From contig JBOGWX010000016.1 of the NCBI GenBank assembly GCA_050694055.1, positions 1-17,882 on the forward strand: a stretch of 17,882 nt of DNA, written 5' to 3'. Below, in pieces: positions 1 through 7,041 of the stretch. A program made the position numbers and the translations under genes. This DNA comes from WHSV01 sp050694055 (GTDB taxonomy: Bacteria > Actinomycetota > CADDZG01 > WHSQ01). Numbering within the stretch: position 1 is the stretch's first letter; each line of letters starts with the position of its first letter. The notes beneath the pieces are model-generated. The model did not search any database. It saw only the letters and a list, made by a program, of their open reading frames with translations, and was not told where the DNA came from.

Positions 1-97
1 CAACCGTCTCGTGGGGATCCTTCACGGTTGCCTGCGTCACCGGCAGCTCTATGACGATTCGATTGCATGGCCGTCCCTTGTCGAGGAGGCGGCTTGA
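1..97 (+). CDS. IS110-family transposase, C-terminal fragment (cut by window edge)
   Basis: Frame 2 is open from the window edge to a TGA at 95-97. It reads N-R-L-V-G-I-L-H-G-C-L-R-H-R, then QLYDDSIAWPSLVEEAA. The N-R-L-V-G-I-L-H-G-C-L block followed by a Tyr-Asp and Ala-Trp-Pro segment is what I recall as the end of IS110-family (Transposase_20, DEDD/serine type) transposases. Known for the family: these proteins recombine a circular element into target sites guided by a structured RNA from a non-coding end of the element. Seen here: only the last 31 codons, so neither the DEDD domain nor the catalytic Ser can be checked. The element body would lie to the left of this window. The family call rests on remembered sequence similarity over a short stretch. 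Confidence 0.72.
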   Translation, partial: NRLVGILHGCLRHRQLYDDSIAWPSLVEEAA

Positions 98-120
98 CAA
101 TTACGGGCGTGGGATATCTA
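94..120 (+). promoter_or_regulatory. Consensus -35 (TTGACA) at the presumed IS right end, weak -10 partner
   Basis: A perfect TTGACA lies at 94-99 and overlaps the transposase stop codon. The only -10-like partner nearby is TATCTA at 115-120, which gives a short 15-bp spacer, so as it stands this would be a poor promoter. In IS110-family elements a -35 near the right end is known to join a -10 from the left end when the element circularises. That explains a good -35 with no good -10 better than a resident promoter does. It could still give weak readthrough into the VOC gene at 327. Confidence 0.4.
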
Positions 121-140
121 GGCGGACGGTGAAGGCCTAG
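118..140. repeat. 6-bp inverted repeat CTAGGC/GCCTAG after the transposase gene
   Basis: CTAGGC at 118-123 and GCCTAG at 135-140 are exact reverse complements separated by 11 nt. There is no T-run after the second arm, so a rho-independent terminator is unlikely. It may belong to the right end of the IS element or to the flanking target. IS110 elements usually lack terminal inverted repeats, so it does not itself define a boundary. The rest of 141-326 shows no gene and no convincing promoter. Confidence 0.4.
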
Positions 141-326
141 GCTCTCGAATCCGACCCGCTCCGTCTCGATCGCTTGCGGCGACCTCCCGAACCAAAGCCC
201 GGGACCCCGATTAGTTTCGGTGCCGTCCGAGGGTCAAAGGGGAACGGGTGTCACCGTGGCTTTCTGCGCCCGAGGCACGCGTAGACGCAAGCAGCACGCA
301 GGCAAGGTCGGAAGAGAGGAGGAGGC

Positions 327-698
327 ATGGCAAGTCCGGTGGTGCACTTCGAGGTGATGACGAATGGAGACGCGGAGGAGCTCCAGAAGTTCTACTCGGA
401 CACGTTCGGCTGGAATATCGACTCTAACCCGGTTCCCGGCGGTCCCCAGGTTAGCTACGGACTCGTGAGCGATCAGGATGCCGGCATCGGCGGTGGAATC
501 GGTGGAACCCCCGATCCCAACATGCCCGGACACGTCACGTTCTACGTGCAGGTTGCGGATCCAGAGGCGACGCTCAAAGAGGTCGAGAGCCGCGGTGGCC
601 AGACCGTCATGGGCGCCGAGGAGGTCGTGCCCGGCACGACGATCGCGATGTTCCGGGATCCTCACGGAAACCTGATCGGGCTCACGAAGGGCGAGTAG
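327..698 (+). CDS. VOC family (glyoxalase/bleomycin-resistance fold) protein
   Basis: The 123-residue protein has the length and pattern of a VOC-superfamily protein. It starts with a beta strand P-V-V-H-F-E-V (His7), followed by a helix with FYSDTFGW around residues 22-29. A second module starts at G-H-V-T-F-Y-V (His69) and ends with F-R-D-P-H-G-N-L-I-G-L at 109-119. In metal-dependent glyoxalases and dioxygenases the final motif carries a Glu ligand (N-x-x-E); here that place is Gly, so classical metal catalysis is doubtful. The protein resembles the CFP32/glyoxalase-like group, often of unknown substrate. The start is supported by a purine-rich GGAGGAGG just upstream of ATG327. The next gene begins 36 nt after the stop on the same strand, so the two are probably cotranscribed. 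No substrate can be named. Confidence 0.88.
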   Translation: MASPVVHFEVMTNGDAEELQKFYSDTFGWNIDSNPVPGGPQVSYGLVSDQDAGIGGGIGGTPDPNMPGHVTFYVQVADPEATLKEVESRGGQTVMGAEEVVPGTTIAMFRDPHGNLIGLTKGE

Positions 699-734
699 CA
701 CACTAAGAAGCTGAGAGTTTCGGTTAGTAAGCTG

Positions 735-1823
735 GTGGATCCTCGCAGGATCATCATTCAGCGCATGCATCGGGTCGGGTTGTCGGGGGCTCCCTTCGAC
801 GGCATAGCGGATGTGGTCCGGTGGCTCGGGGCCGTTCAGTCCCAGGACTACGGCCCCGCGAAGTGGGCCATCGGCCATCGCGTCCGGGGGCTGCGCGACT
901 CGGAAGTGGACCGCGCATTCGCCGAAGGGATCATCCTTCGAACGCACGTCCTGCGCCCCACCTGGCACTTCGTGCTGCCCGAGGACATCAGGTGGCTGCT
1001 CGAGCTAACCGCTCCACGCGTCCACGCGATGAATGCCTATCACTACCGCCGGTTCGAGCTAGACCAAGTCGTTCAGAAAAAGTTCAGCCGGCTGATCGAA
1101 CGCACCCTGCGAAGCGAAGGCCAGCTGACTCGCAAGCAGATCCAGGAGATCTTAGAAAAAGGCGGCATAGAGGCGAAGAGTCAAAGACTCGCGTACATCA
1201 TGATGCACGCGGAACTAGAGGGGCTGGTCTGCAGCGGCGCGCTGAGCGGGAATCAACACACCTACGCCCTGCTCGAGGAACGGGCTCCTGATGCCCGCAC
1301 GCTATCGCGCGACCAGGCGCTCGCCGAGCTCATACGTCGCTACTTCACGAGTCATGGCCCTGCGACCCTGAACGACATGAAGTGGTGGTCGAGTCTCGCA
1401 GTCGCCGACATCCGCGGCGGACTCGAGATGGTGGGGGCCGAGTTGCAGAACGAGGTCATAGACGGCTTGACTTTCTGGTTCGCGGAGGCGCGCAGAGGGC
1501 GAAAGTCGAGGTCGCCCACAGTCCATCTTCTGCAGCCGTACGATGAGTACATCGTCGGCTACACCGAGAGCAAGTACCTCCTCAACCTCTCAAGCGTCGG
1601 CGTTCCCGCAGGGCAGCAAAGAAGCCTGTTCAACGGGGTCGTGATGCTCGATGGTCAGGTCGCGGGTCACTGGAAGCGCAGCTTGAAGAAGGACGGGGTG
1701 ATCATCGAGGTCGCGCTTTACGCACCCTTCGCAGAGTCCGAGATGAAAGCTCTGCACGCTCAGGTTGAGGCTCACGGGAAGTTCTTGGGGTTGAAACCGG
1801 TCGTAAGGTCGACTCTCGTCTGA
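735..1823 (+). CDS. Winged-helix DNA-binding protein, AlkZ/YcaQ-like DNA glycosylase candidate
   Basis: The 362-residue protein matches the winged-helix family PF06224 (HTH_42) in length and layout. The N-terminus R-R-I-I-I-Q-R-M-H-R-V-G-L is followed by V-V-R-W-L-G-A-V-Q-S-Q-D-Y-G at 27-40, an R-P-T-W-H-F-V-L block near 75-82, and L-L-Q-P-Y-D-E-Y around residues 265-272. Known for the family: AlkZ and YcaQ unhook bulky alkyl adducts and interstrand crosslinks using a Q-x-Q or Q-x-D catalytic motif near residue 37. Gln35-Ser36-Gln37 here fits the AlkZ form. The GTG start at 735 has no clear Shine-Dalgarno, but starting at ATG765 would remove conserved N-terminal residues. Stop 1823 faces the convergent gene ending at 1834, 10 nt away. 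Many family members are untested, so lesion specificity is inference. Confidence 0.8.
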   Translation: MDPRRIIIQRMHRVGLSGAPFDGIADVVRWLGAVQSQDYGPAKWAIGHRVRGLRDSEVDRAFAEGIILRTHVLRPTWHFVLPEDIRWLLELTAPRVHAMNAYHYRRFELDQVVQKKFSRLIERTLRSEGQLTRKQIQEILEKGGIEAKSQRLAYIMMHAELEGLVCSGALSGNQHTYALLEERAPDARTLSRDQALAELIRRYFTSHGPATLNDMKWWSSLAVADIRGGLEMVGAELQNEVIDGLTFWFAEARRGRKSRSPTVHLLQPYDEYIVGYTESKYLLNLSSVGVPAGQQRSLFNGVVMLDGQVAGHWKRSLKKDGVIIEVALYAPFAESEMKALHAQVEAHGKFLGLKPVVRSTLV

Positions 1824-1833
1824 ACCTTCGCGC

Positions 1834-2667
1834 CTAGAGACCGCGGATATCTGCGCTTAGCGTGGCGACGAACTCCTCGAGCCGCGCGCGGCCCTCGCTG
1901 GGCCAGCTTACGGTGAGATACGAGACGCCCACTTGGGCAAGCCCTTCGGCCGTGCGCATGACCTCGTCCCACGGTTCCGAGAGGGACAGATCCGTCGCTC
2001 TGCGAATGGTGGCGGGATCGCGCCCGATCCTTTCGGCCTCCCGGTCGATGATCGACACCTTGCGAGTGATCGAAGCGATCCCCCCGAAGCCATGCCAGAC
2101 GTCTGCTCTTCGGGCAACGAGCGGGAGCATCAGACTCTCGCCGCTTCCTCCGATCCACAGCGGCGGACGCGGTCGTTGCACCGGGCTGGGATGGTAGGAC
2201 GCGCGGTCGAGCCGGAAGAACTCTCCGGCGAAGGTCGCTTCGTCGCGAGTCATCAGAAGGTCGATGACCTCGATTGCCTCGTCCAGCCGGCGAACCCTCT
2301 GCGCCGGCCCGGGGAACTCGATGCCGAGCTCCTTATGCTCGCCTTCGTGCCACGCGGCCCCCAGCGCGATCTCGAGGCGGCCGTTCGAGATGTGATCAAC
2401 CGTGACTGCCTCGGTGGCCAGAATCGAAGGGTGACGGTAGGTGATCCCCGTGACCAAGGTTCCCAGCCGGACGCGCGTCGTCGCCGCGGCCAGGCCCGCG
2501 AGCAGCGTCCAGGCCTCGAGACAGGGGCCTCGGGGGTCTCCGTAGAGCGCCTTGAAGTGATCGAACACCCAGACGCCGTCGAAGCCGGCCTCCTCGGCAA
2601 AGCGGGCTCGTTCCACCATCTCGTCCCACGACAATTGGTGCTGGCTGATGTCGAGACCCAGTTGCAT
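1834..2667 (-). CDS. LLM-class flavin/F420-dependent oxidoreductase
   Basis: This 277-residue TIM-barrel protein belongs to the luciferase-like monooxygenase family (PF00296). Diagnostic stretches are A-E-E-A-G-F-D-G-V-W-V-F-D-H at 24-37, V-R-L-G-T-L-V-T-G-I-T-Y-R-H-P at 66-80, and D-H-I-S-N-G-R-L-E-I-A-L-G-A-A-W at 91-106. P-P-L-W-I-G-G-S-G-E follows at 168-177. The H-P-x-x-L/T-A-x-x pattern and the single-chain form are typical of F420-dependent actinobacterial members, but FMN use cannot be excluded from sequence. Such enzymes transfer hydride to diverse carbonyls, alkenes or xenobiotics in the cytoplasm. ATG2667 is preceded by GAGGAG at good spacing. The gene lies 21 nt after the receiver-flavoprotein stop and is the last gene of the minus-strand unit starting at 8661. 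The substrate is unknown. Confidence 0.9.
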   Translation of the reverse strand: MQLGLDISQHQLSWDEMVERARFAEEAGFDGVWVFDHFKALYGDPRGPCLEAWTLLAGLAAATTRVRLGTLVTGITYRHPSILATEAVTVDHISNGRLEIALGAAWHEGEHKELGIEFPGPAQRVRRLDEAIEVIDLLMTRDEATFAGEFFRLDRASYHPSPVQRPRPPLWIGGSGESLMLPLVARRADVWHGFGGIASITRKVSIIDREAERIGRDPATIRRATDLSLSEPWDEVMRTAEGLAQVGVSYLTVSWPSEGRARLEEFVATLSADIRGL

Positions 2668-2688
2668 GCAGCTCCTCGTTTGCTCGTT

Positions 2689-4398
2689 CTAGGATGAGCG
2701 GCCCTGTCCTCCCGACGCCGCCAGTTGCTCCGACCTGGTTGCCTGCAGGTGCTCGTGCACCAAACGAATCGCCATCGAGCCCTCGCCGACCGCGGAGGCC
2801 ACGCGCTTGACCGAGCCCTGCCTCACATCGCCTGCTGCGAACACACCCAGCATGCTCGTCTCGAGCAATAGGGGACGACCGGGGGAGGACCAAGGTCCCT
2901 CGGGCAGATCTCTTCCGGTCACGATGAAACCCCACCTGTCGCGCTCGATCTCATCGGGGAGCCACTCCGTGTACGGCTTCGCGCCGATCAGGATGAACAG
3001 AGCGTCGGCCGGCACTCTCTCGTCGAGTCCCGACGAATCCCTCAGAACGAGATACTGAAGTCGACCCTCCCCACCGCCGTCGACGACTTGCGTTCTGTGT
3101 CTCACCTCTAGGTTTGGCGCCGCTGCGATCTCCTTGATGAGATAGTCCGACATGCTCTCCGCAAGGGAGCCGCTCCTCACGAGGATCGAGACCCTGGACG
3201 CATACTTCGCCAGATGAATAGCAGCTTGGCCGGCCGAGTTACCCCCTCCCACGATGAACAGCTCCCGCCCCTGCAGCGCGCGTGCCTCCGAGGCCGCCGC
3301 CCCGTAGAAGACTCCGGCCCCCAGGAGCTGCTCCAGTACCGGCACTCCGAGCCGCCGATATGACACACCCGTCGCGAGAACGATCGTTTTCGACCGGGCC
3401 TCATCACCACCGGAGAGTTCGACGACGAACCCGTCTTCGTCGCGCCGGATGGAGGTCACCGTCTGCATCATGAGAAAGGTCGTCCCGAAGACCCACGCTT
3501 GTTGGTAGGCCTGGGCGGCCAGCTCCGAGCCGCTTATGCCGCGGGCGAACCCGAGATAGTTGCGAATCAACGAACTGCTGCCCGCCTGTCCTCCCACCGC
3601 GCCTCTCTCCACGACAAGAGTTCGAATTCCCTCCGATGCTCCATAGACCGCGGCCGCCAATCCGGCCGGCCCCGCGCCGATAACGACCACGTCGAAGCTC
3701 TTGTCGTCATCGAGGCGAGTACGCAACCCACACGCCTCGGCGATTTCAACATCGGACGGATCGACGAGCACCTCTTGTGCGAGCGTAACGGCAACGGGAA
3801 GCAGGTCGCCGCCCGCGCCCACTCGGCTCAGGAGCTCCCGGCCCTCTGCAGAGTCAACCGATTGAAAGACGTGTTCGACTCGGTGTCGAGACAGCAGATC
3901 GCGCAGCTCATACGCGCGCCTCGATCCCGGCCGTCCCACGATCGTGATTCGAGCTGCGCCCTGAGCCCGGTTCCGGGCCCACTCGTGCAAGAACGCGGTC
4001 ACCGTCCTGTGGAAGAACTCATCGGGCGACTGCCAGGGTTTGAGAACGTAGTAGTCGATCAACCCGAGCGTCATGGCCTCGACGATCGCGGCGGCGGTCG
4101 CGTCGTCTCCCCAAGCCCCCCAGGGCACTAGCAAACCGCGCTTGATCCCCGAATCGAGCGCCTTCGCAGCCGAGAGCAACTCGACGCCCGTCGGCGCATC
4201 CATCGACTGGTCCGCGAGGAGAAGTGCAACACCGCGTCCGGCTTCCACGAGTTCGGTCACGGTGCGCAAGGCAGCGCGGGGAGAGCTCAGACAGACGACC
4301 TCGTAGTGCCTTCCGTAGCGACTGGTGAGCTCCTCCTCGACGCGCGCCAGCTCCTCGCGCTCATCGTCGACGGCCACGATCACCGGCCTCGAAGTCAC
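2689..4398 (-). CDS. Fused receiver / thioredoxin-like / thioredoxin-reductase-like flavoprotein
   Basis: The 569-residue protein starts at GTG4398, which overlaps the upstream TGA (GTGA); an open frame extends further but is out of frame with real coding. Residues 5-140 form a receiver-like domain with Asp11-Asp12, a candidate phospho-acceptor Asp63 in L-L-A-D-Q-S-M, and Lys120 in L-K-P-W. The usual Thr/Ser of strand 4 is not evident (G-L-L-V-P-W-G). Residues 150-225 resemble a glutaredoxin/thioredoxin-like fold without cysteines. Residues 235-560 are a pyridine-nucleotide-disulfide oxidoreductase: FAD motif GAGPAG at 241-246, NAD(P)H motif GGGNSAG at 384-390, and G-V-F-A-A-G-D at 518-524. 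Where thioredoxin reductase has C-A-T-C, this protein reads G-A-A-A (366-369), and only Cys36 and Cys223 occur in the whole chain. It should bind FAD and NAD(P)H but cannot be a normal dithiol reductase. The family is often annotated as fused response regulator/thioredoxin-disulfide reductase. Confidence 0.9.
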   Translation of the reverse strand: MTSRPVIVAVDDEREELARVEEELTSRYGRHYEVVCLSSPRAALRTVTELVEAGRGVALLLADQSMDAPTGVELLSAAKALDSGIKRGLLVPWGAWGDDATAAAIVEAMTLGLIDYYVLKPWQSPDEFFHRTVTAFLHEWARNRAQGAARITIVGRPGSRRAYELRDLLSRHRVEHVFQSVDSAEGRELLSRVGAGGDLLPVAVTLAQEVLVDPSDVEIAEACGLRTRLDDDKSFDVVVIGAGPAGLAAAVYGASEGIRTLVVERGAVGGQAGSSSLIRNYLGFARGISGSELAAQAYQQAWVFGTTFLMMQTVTSIRRDEDGFVVELSGGDEARSKTIVLATGVSYRRLGVPVLEQLLGAGVFYGAAASEARALQGRELFIVGGGNSAGQAAIHLAKYASRVSILVRSGSLAESMSDYLIKEIAAAPNLEVRHRTQVVDGGGEGRLQYLVLRDSSGLDERVPADALFILIGAKPYTEWLPDEIERDRWGFIVTGRDLPEGPWSSPGRPLLLETSMLGVFAAGDVRQGSVKRVASAVGEGSMAIRLVHEHLQATRSEQLAASGGQGRSS

Positions 4399-7040
4399 TC
4401 GTCGGTGCCGGGATCCTTGCGTGCATAGGCAATGATTTCGTCTATCGCCAAGTGCCGGCCCTCCTCCCAGATGACTTCGATCTCGGACTCCGCCAGAACG
4501 TCCGACACCAATCGCCGGGGATCGCTGAGAACGAGCAGCGGCGCAGGAGCTCCTCCGCCGTACTCGTTGCGCAGGTTCGCAGCCACGGCCGCCAGCCTGA
4601 GGCCGCGGCGGGGGTAGCCCATTGCTATCTCGATATCGCCCTGGATCTCGAGCAGAGACGAAAGGGTCGAGATGTCCTTCCGCGAATCGGGGCGATCCAT
4701 GGACTCTAGTATTTGCAACCGGGCCGCTTGGTGATTCCCGGCCAGACGATCTACTTGCAGCACTATGAACTCGCCGAGCGAACGGCCGTACCAGTTGCGG
4801 TGACGTTCGAAGGTCTCCAGTGCCTCCAGCCCCAGCCTGTGGGCCACTTCGAGATTCCGTTCCTGAATGTGCGACATCGCGATCCCCCACTTGACAAACG
4901 CGAGCGAGAGCTCATCGCCCAGTTCTTCGTAGGTGGCCAGAGCCTGTTCGTGCAGCTCGCGGGCGCGGCGCGGCTCACCGTCGATCAGCGAAAGGAAACC
5001 GAGATTGTAGAGGGCCTCGGCCACACCACCCCGGTCGTCCACCGAGCGGAAGGTCTCGAGTGCCTCCTCGTAGTAGCTCCGGGCGGCACCAAAGTCGTTC
5101 TGCCAGTAGGCGAGGCCTCCGGCTGCAATGAGCGCCGCCGCCCGAGCCGCCGGCTGGTCCTTGCTTTCGGGCAGGGACAACAGCTCCGCCAACCACATCC
5201 GTCCTTCGGCGAGGTGAGAGCGAATTTGCCAGAAGCGCCAGAGGCAGGCCGCCAACACTAGACCTTCCTTAGCCGCGCGCACGTCGATGGCCCGGCGAAG
5301 AACCGCCCGCAAGTTATCGTGCTCGAAATCCAAGCGATCCGGCCAGTCTTGATCTTCATTGAAGATCTCGGGCTCGGCCTTACGGGCCAGTTCGGTGAAG
5401 AAAGACCCGTGCCGGCGCTGGAGCCCCTCGAGCTCACCACTGTCGGTGAGAACTCGGAGCGCATACTCACGAATCGTCTGGAGCATCCCCAAGCGGGTGT
5501 GACTCACGTCTCGGTGCGACGCGTGCACGAGACTATTGCTTACCAAGAACTCCAAGCCTTCGATGACGTCGATGCCGAGCTCGCCCTCCGGGTCGCAGAC
5601 TGCTTCCGCGCTTTCTAGCGTCCAGCCACTGCTGAAGACCCCCAGACGTCTGAACAGAGCCTGATGACCCTCGTCGAGCAGCCGATAACTCCAGTCGATG
5701 GCGTCGGTCAAAGTGCGCTGCCGCTGAGGCACGTCGCGCGTTGCCACCGACAGGATGGACAAACTCCGGTCGAGCCGAGTCAGTATCTCCTGCGGCGATA
5801 GGAGCCGCACACGCGCCGCCGCCAGCTCGATTGCCAAAGGCAGGCCGTCGAGCCTGACACAGATTTCCGAGACGGCGGCCGCGTTCTCTTCCGTAAGGGC
5901 GAAATCCGGTTTTAGCGCCCGCGCGCGCTGCAGGAAGAGCATGATCGACTCGTAACCCTGCAGGCTCTCCAACTCGGGCAGGCGTTGAGGGTCCGGCATA
6001 TTCATCGGAGGAACGAGGTACTCCTGCTCACCGCTTACTCGCAGCGAGGCTCGGCTCGTGACGATCACCTTGAGTTCGGGCGCCGCGCCCAGGAGCTCCG
6101 AGACCAGTGGTGCCGCGGCCACGACCTGCTCGAAGTTATCGAGAAGCAACAGCGTCCGCTTGTGCTCCAGGTAGTCCTTCACGATGTCGATGATGGGCTG
6201 GGTGCCCTTCTCCCTGAGCGACAGCGCTTCGGCGATCGTGCTTGGGACCAACTCAGAATCCACGATGGCCGCAAGCGCGACGAAGAAGATGCCGTCGGGA
6301 AACTCTCCGGCCGATCGCCGCGCGACCTCGGTCCCCAGCCTCGTCTTGCCGGTCCCTCCCGGACCCGTGAGAGTCACCAACCGATTTGCGTCGAGCAGAG
6401 CGCGAATCTCACCGGCTTCTCGATCCCTGTCGACGAACTCGTCGAGGCGAGGGGGTAGGTGGATCGGGTTTCCCATGGCCCGCGGTGGAGGGAAGTCCGC
6501 TCGCAGGCCCTCGATGCAGAGCTGGAAGAGCTGTTCGGCGCCGTCCAGGTCCTTCAACCGAAAGCGCCCGAGGTCTTGCACCCGGACATCCTGGGCCAGC
6601 CTCGAGGAGCCCTGTGCGTGAGATGCGGTGACCGCCGATAACAGAACCTGCCCCCCGTGACCGGCAGAAGCGATGCGCGCCGCTCGATGGACGTCGAGGC
6701 CACCATAGTTATCCCCCACGAGTTGCGCCTCGCCGGTGTGCAGGCCTATTCGTACTCGCAGTTCGGCCCCGTTGCCTGCATGGCGGACCGTCAACCTGCG
6801 CTGCACCTCGGCCGCCGCGTTCACTGCGTCCGGTACGCTCGAGAACGCGACGAAGAAGGCATCTCCCTCGGTGCTCACCTCCACGCCATCGTGCTCCGAG
6901 AACACTTCCCGGAGGATGCGGTGGTGATGGTTCAGAAGGTCCCCGAACCGGTCGCCGAGCTCGTGCACGAGTTGCGTCGAGCCCTCGATGTCGGTGAACA
7001 AGAAAGTCACGGTGCCAGTGGGGAGATCCCGCGCGGCCAT
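4395..7040 (-). CDS. Class III adenylate cyclase-like / AAA (NB-ARC-like) ATPase / TPR regulator
   Basis: From ATG7040 the protein has 881 residues; this start has a GGAG Shine-Dalgarno and is preferred over an in-frame start 51 nt upstream inside the MFS gene. Residues 5-185 are a class III cyclase domain with F-L-F-T-D-I-E-G-S-T (metal Asp17) and E-G-D-A-F-F (metal Asp60). In L-D-V-H-R-A-A-R-I, His118 replaces the usual transition-state Asn, while Arg122 remains. The substrate Lys position appears to be Thr/Glu. Residues about 205-470 form a STAND-type ATPase with Walker A GPGGTGKT (226-233) and Walker B L-L-L-L-D-N (297-302). From about 570 onward there are TPR-like helical repeats. No C-terminal LuxR helix-turn-helix is present. 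Similar multidomain proteins are common in mycobacteria and soil actinobacteria. The gene is separated by 1 nt from the MFS gene and overlaps the flavoprotein start by 4 nt. A sensor/switch role is likely, but cyclase activity is uncertain. Confidence 0.9.
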   Translation of the reverse strand: MAARDLPTGTVTFLFTDIEGSTQLVHELGDRFGDLLNHHHRILREVFSEHDGVEVSTEGDAFFVAFSSVPDAVNAAAEVQRRLTVRHAGNGAELRVRIGLHTGEAQLVGDNYGGLDVHRAARIASAGHGGQVLLSAVTASHAQGSSRLAQDVRVQDLGRFRLKDLDGAEQLFQLCIEGLRADFPPPRAMGNPIHLPPRLDEFVDRDREAGEIRALLDANRLVTLTGPGGTGKTRLGTEVARRSAGEFPDGIFFVALAAIVDSELVPSTIAEALSLREKGTQPIIDIVKDYLEHKRTLLLLDNFEQVVAAAPLVSELLGAAPELKVIVTSRASLRVSGEQEYLVPPMNMPDPQRLPELESLQGYESIMLFLQRARALKPDFALTEENAAAVSEICVRLDGLPLAIELAAARVRLLSPQEILTRLDRSLSILSVATRDVPQRQRTLTDAIDWSYRLLDEGHQALFRRLGVFSSGWTLESAEAVCDPEGELGIDVIEGLEFLVSNSLVHASHRDVSHTRLGMLQTIREYALRVLTDSGELEGLQRRHGSFFTELARKAEPEIFNEDQDWPDRLDFEHDNLRAVLRRAIDVRAAKEGLVLAACLWRFWQIRSHLAEGRMWLAELLSLPESKDQPAARAAALIAAGGLAYWQNDFGAARSYYEEALETFRSVDDRGGVAEALYNLGFLSLIDGEPRRARELHEQALATYEELGDELSLAFVKWGIAMSHIQERNLEVAHRLGLEALETFERHRNWYGRSLGEFIVLQVDRLAGNHQAARLQILESMDRPDSRKDISTLSSLLEIQGDIEIAMGYPRRGLRLAAVAANLRNEYGGGAPAPLLVLSDPRRLVSDVLAESEIEVIWEEGRHLAIDEIIAYARKDPGTDE

Positions 7041-7041
7041 C

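Noticed and set aside
234..968. 244-codon minus-strand open frame over the VOC gene
   Set aside because: It is antisense to the VOC and winged-helix genes, which have clear family motifs and (for VOC) a strong Shine-Dalgarno; the reading has no family features.
1772..2158. Minus-strand open frame bridging the convergent gene ends
   Set aside because: It spans the stops of two good genes in another frame and reads as a low-complexity Arg-rich product.
3499..4131. 210-codon plus-strand open frame inside the flavoprotein gene
   Set aside because: It is a reverse-strand shadow of the receiver and FAD domains, with no motif of its own.
2689..4398. Calling this gene a true thioredoxin-disulfide reductase (trxB)
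   Set aside because: The CxxC needed for dithiol reduction is absent (G-A-A-A in its place), so only the fold, not the function, can be claimed.
4399..4890. N-terminal extension of the flavoprotein frame up to 4890
   Set aside because: This stretch is the TPR region of the cyclase-ATPase gene read out of frame. The residues are shadow-like (Arg/Ser/Gly/Pro-rich), and the GTG at 4398 begins the receiver domain exactly.
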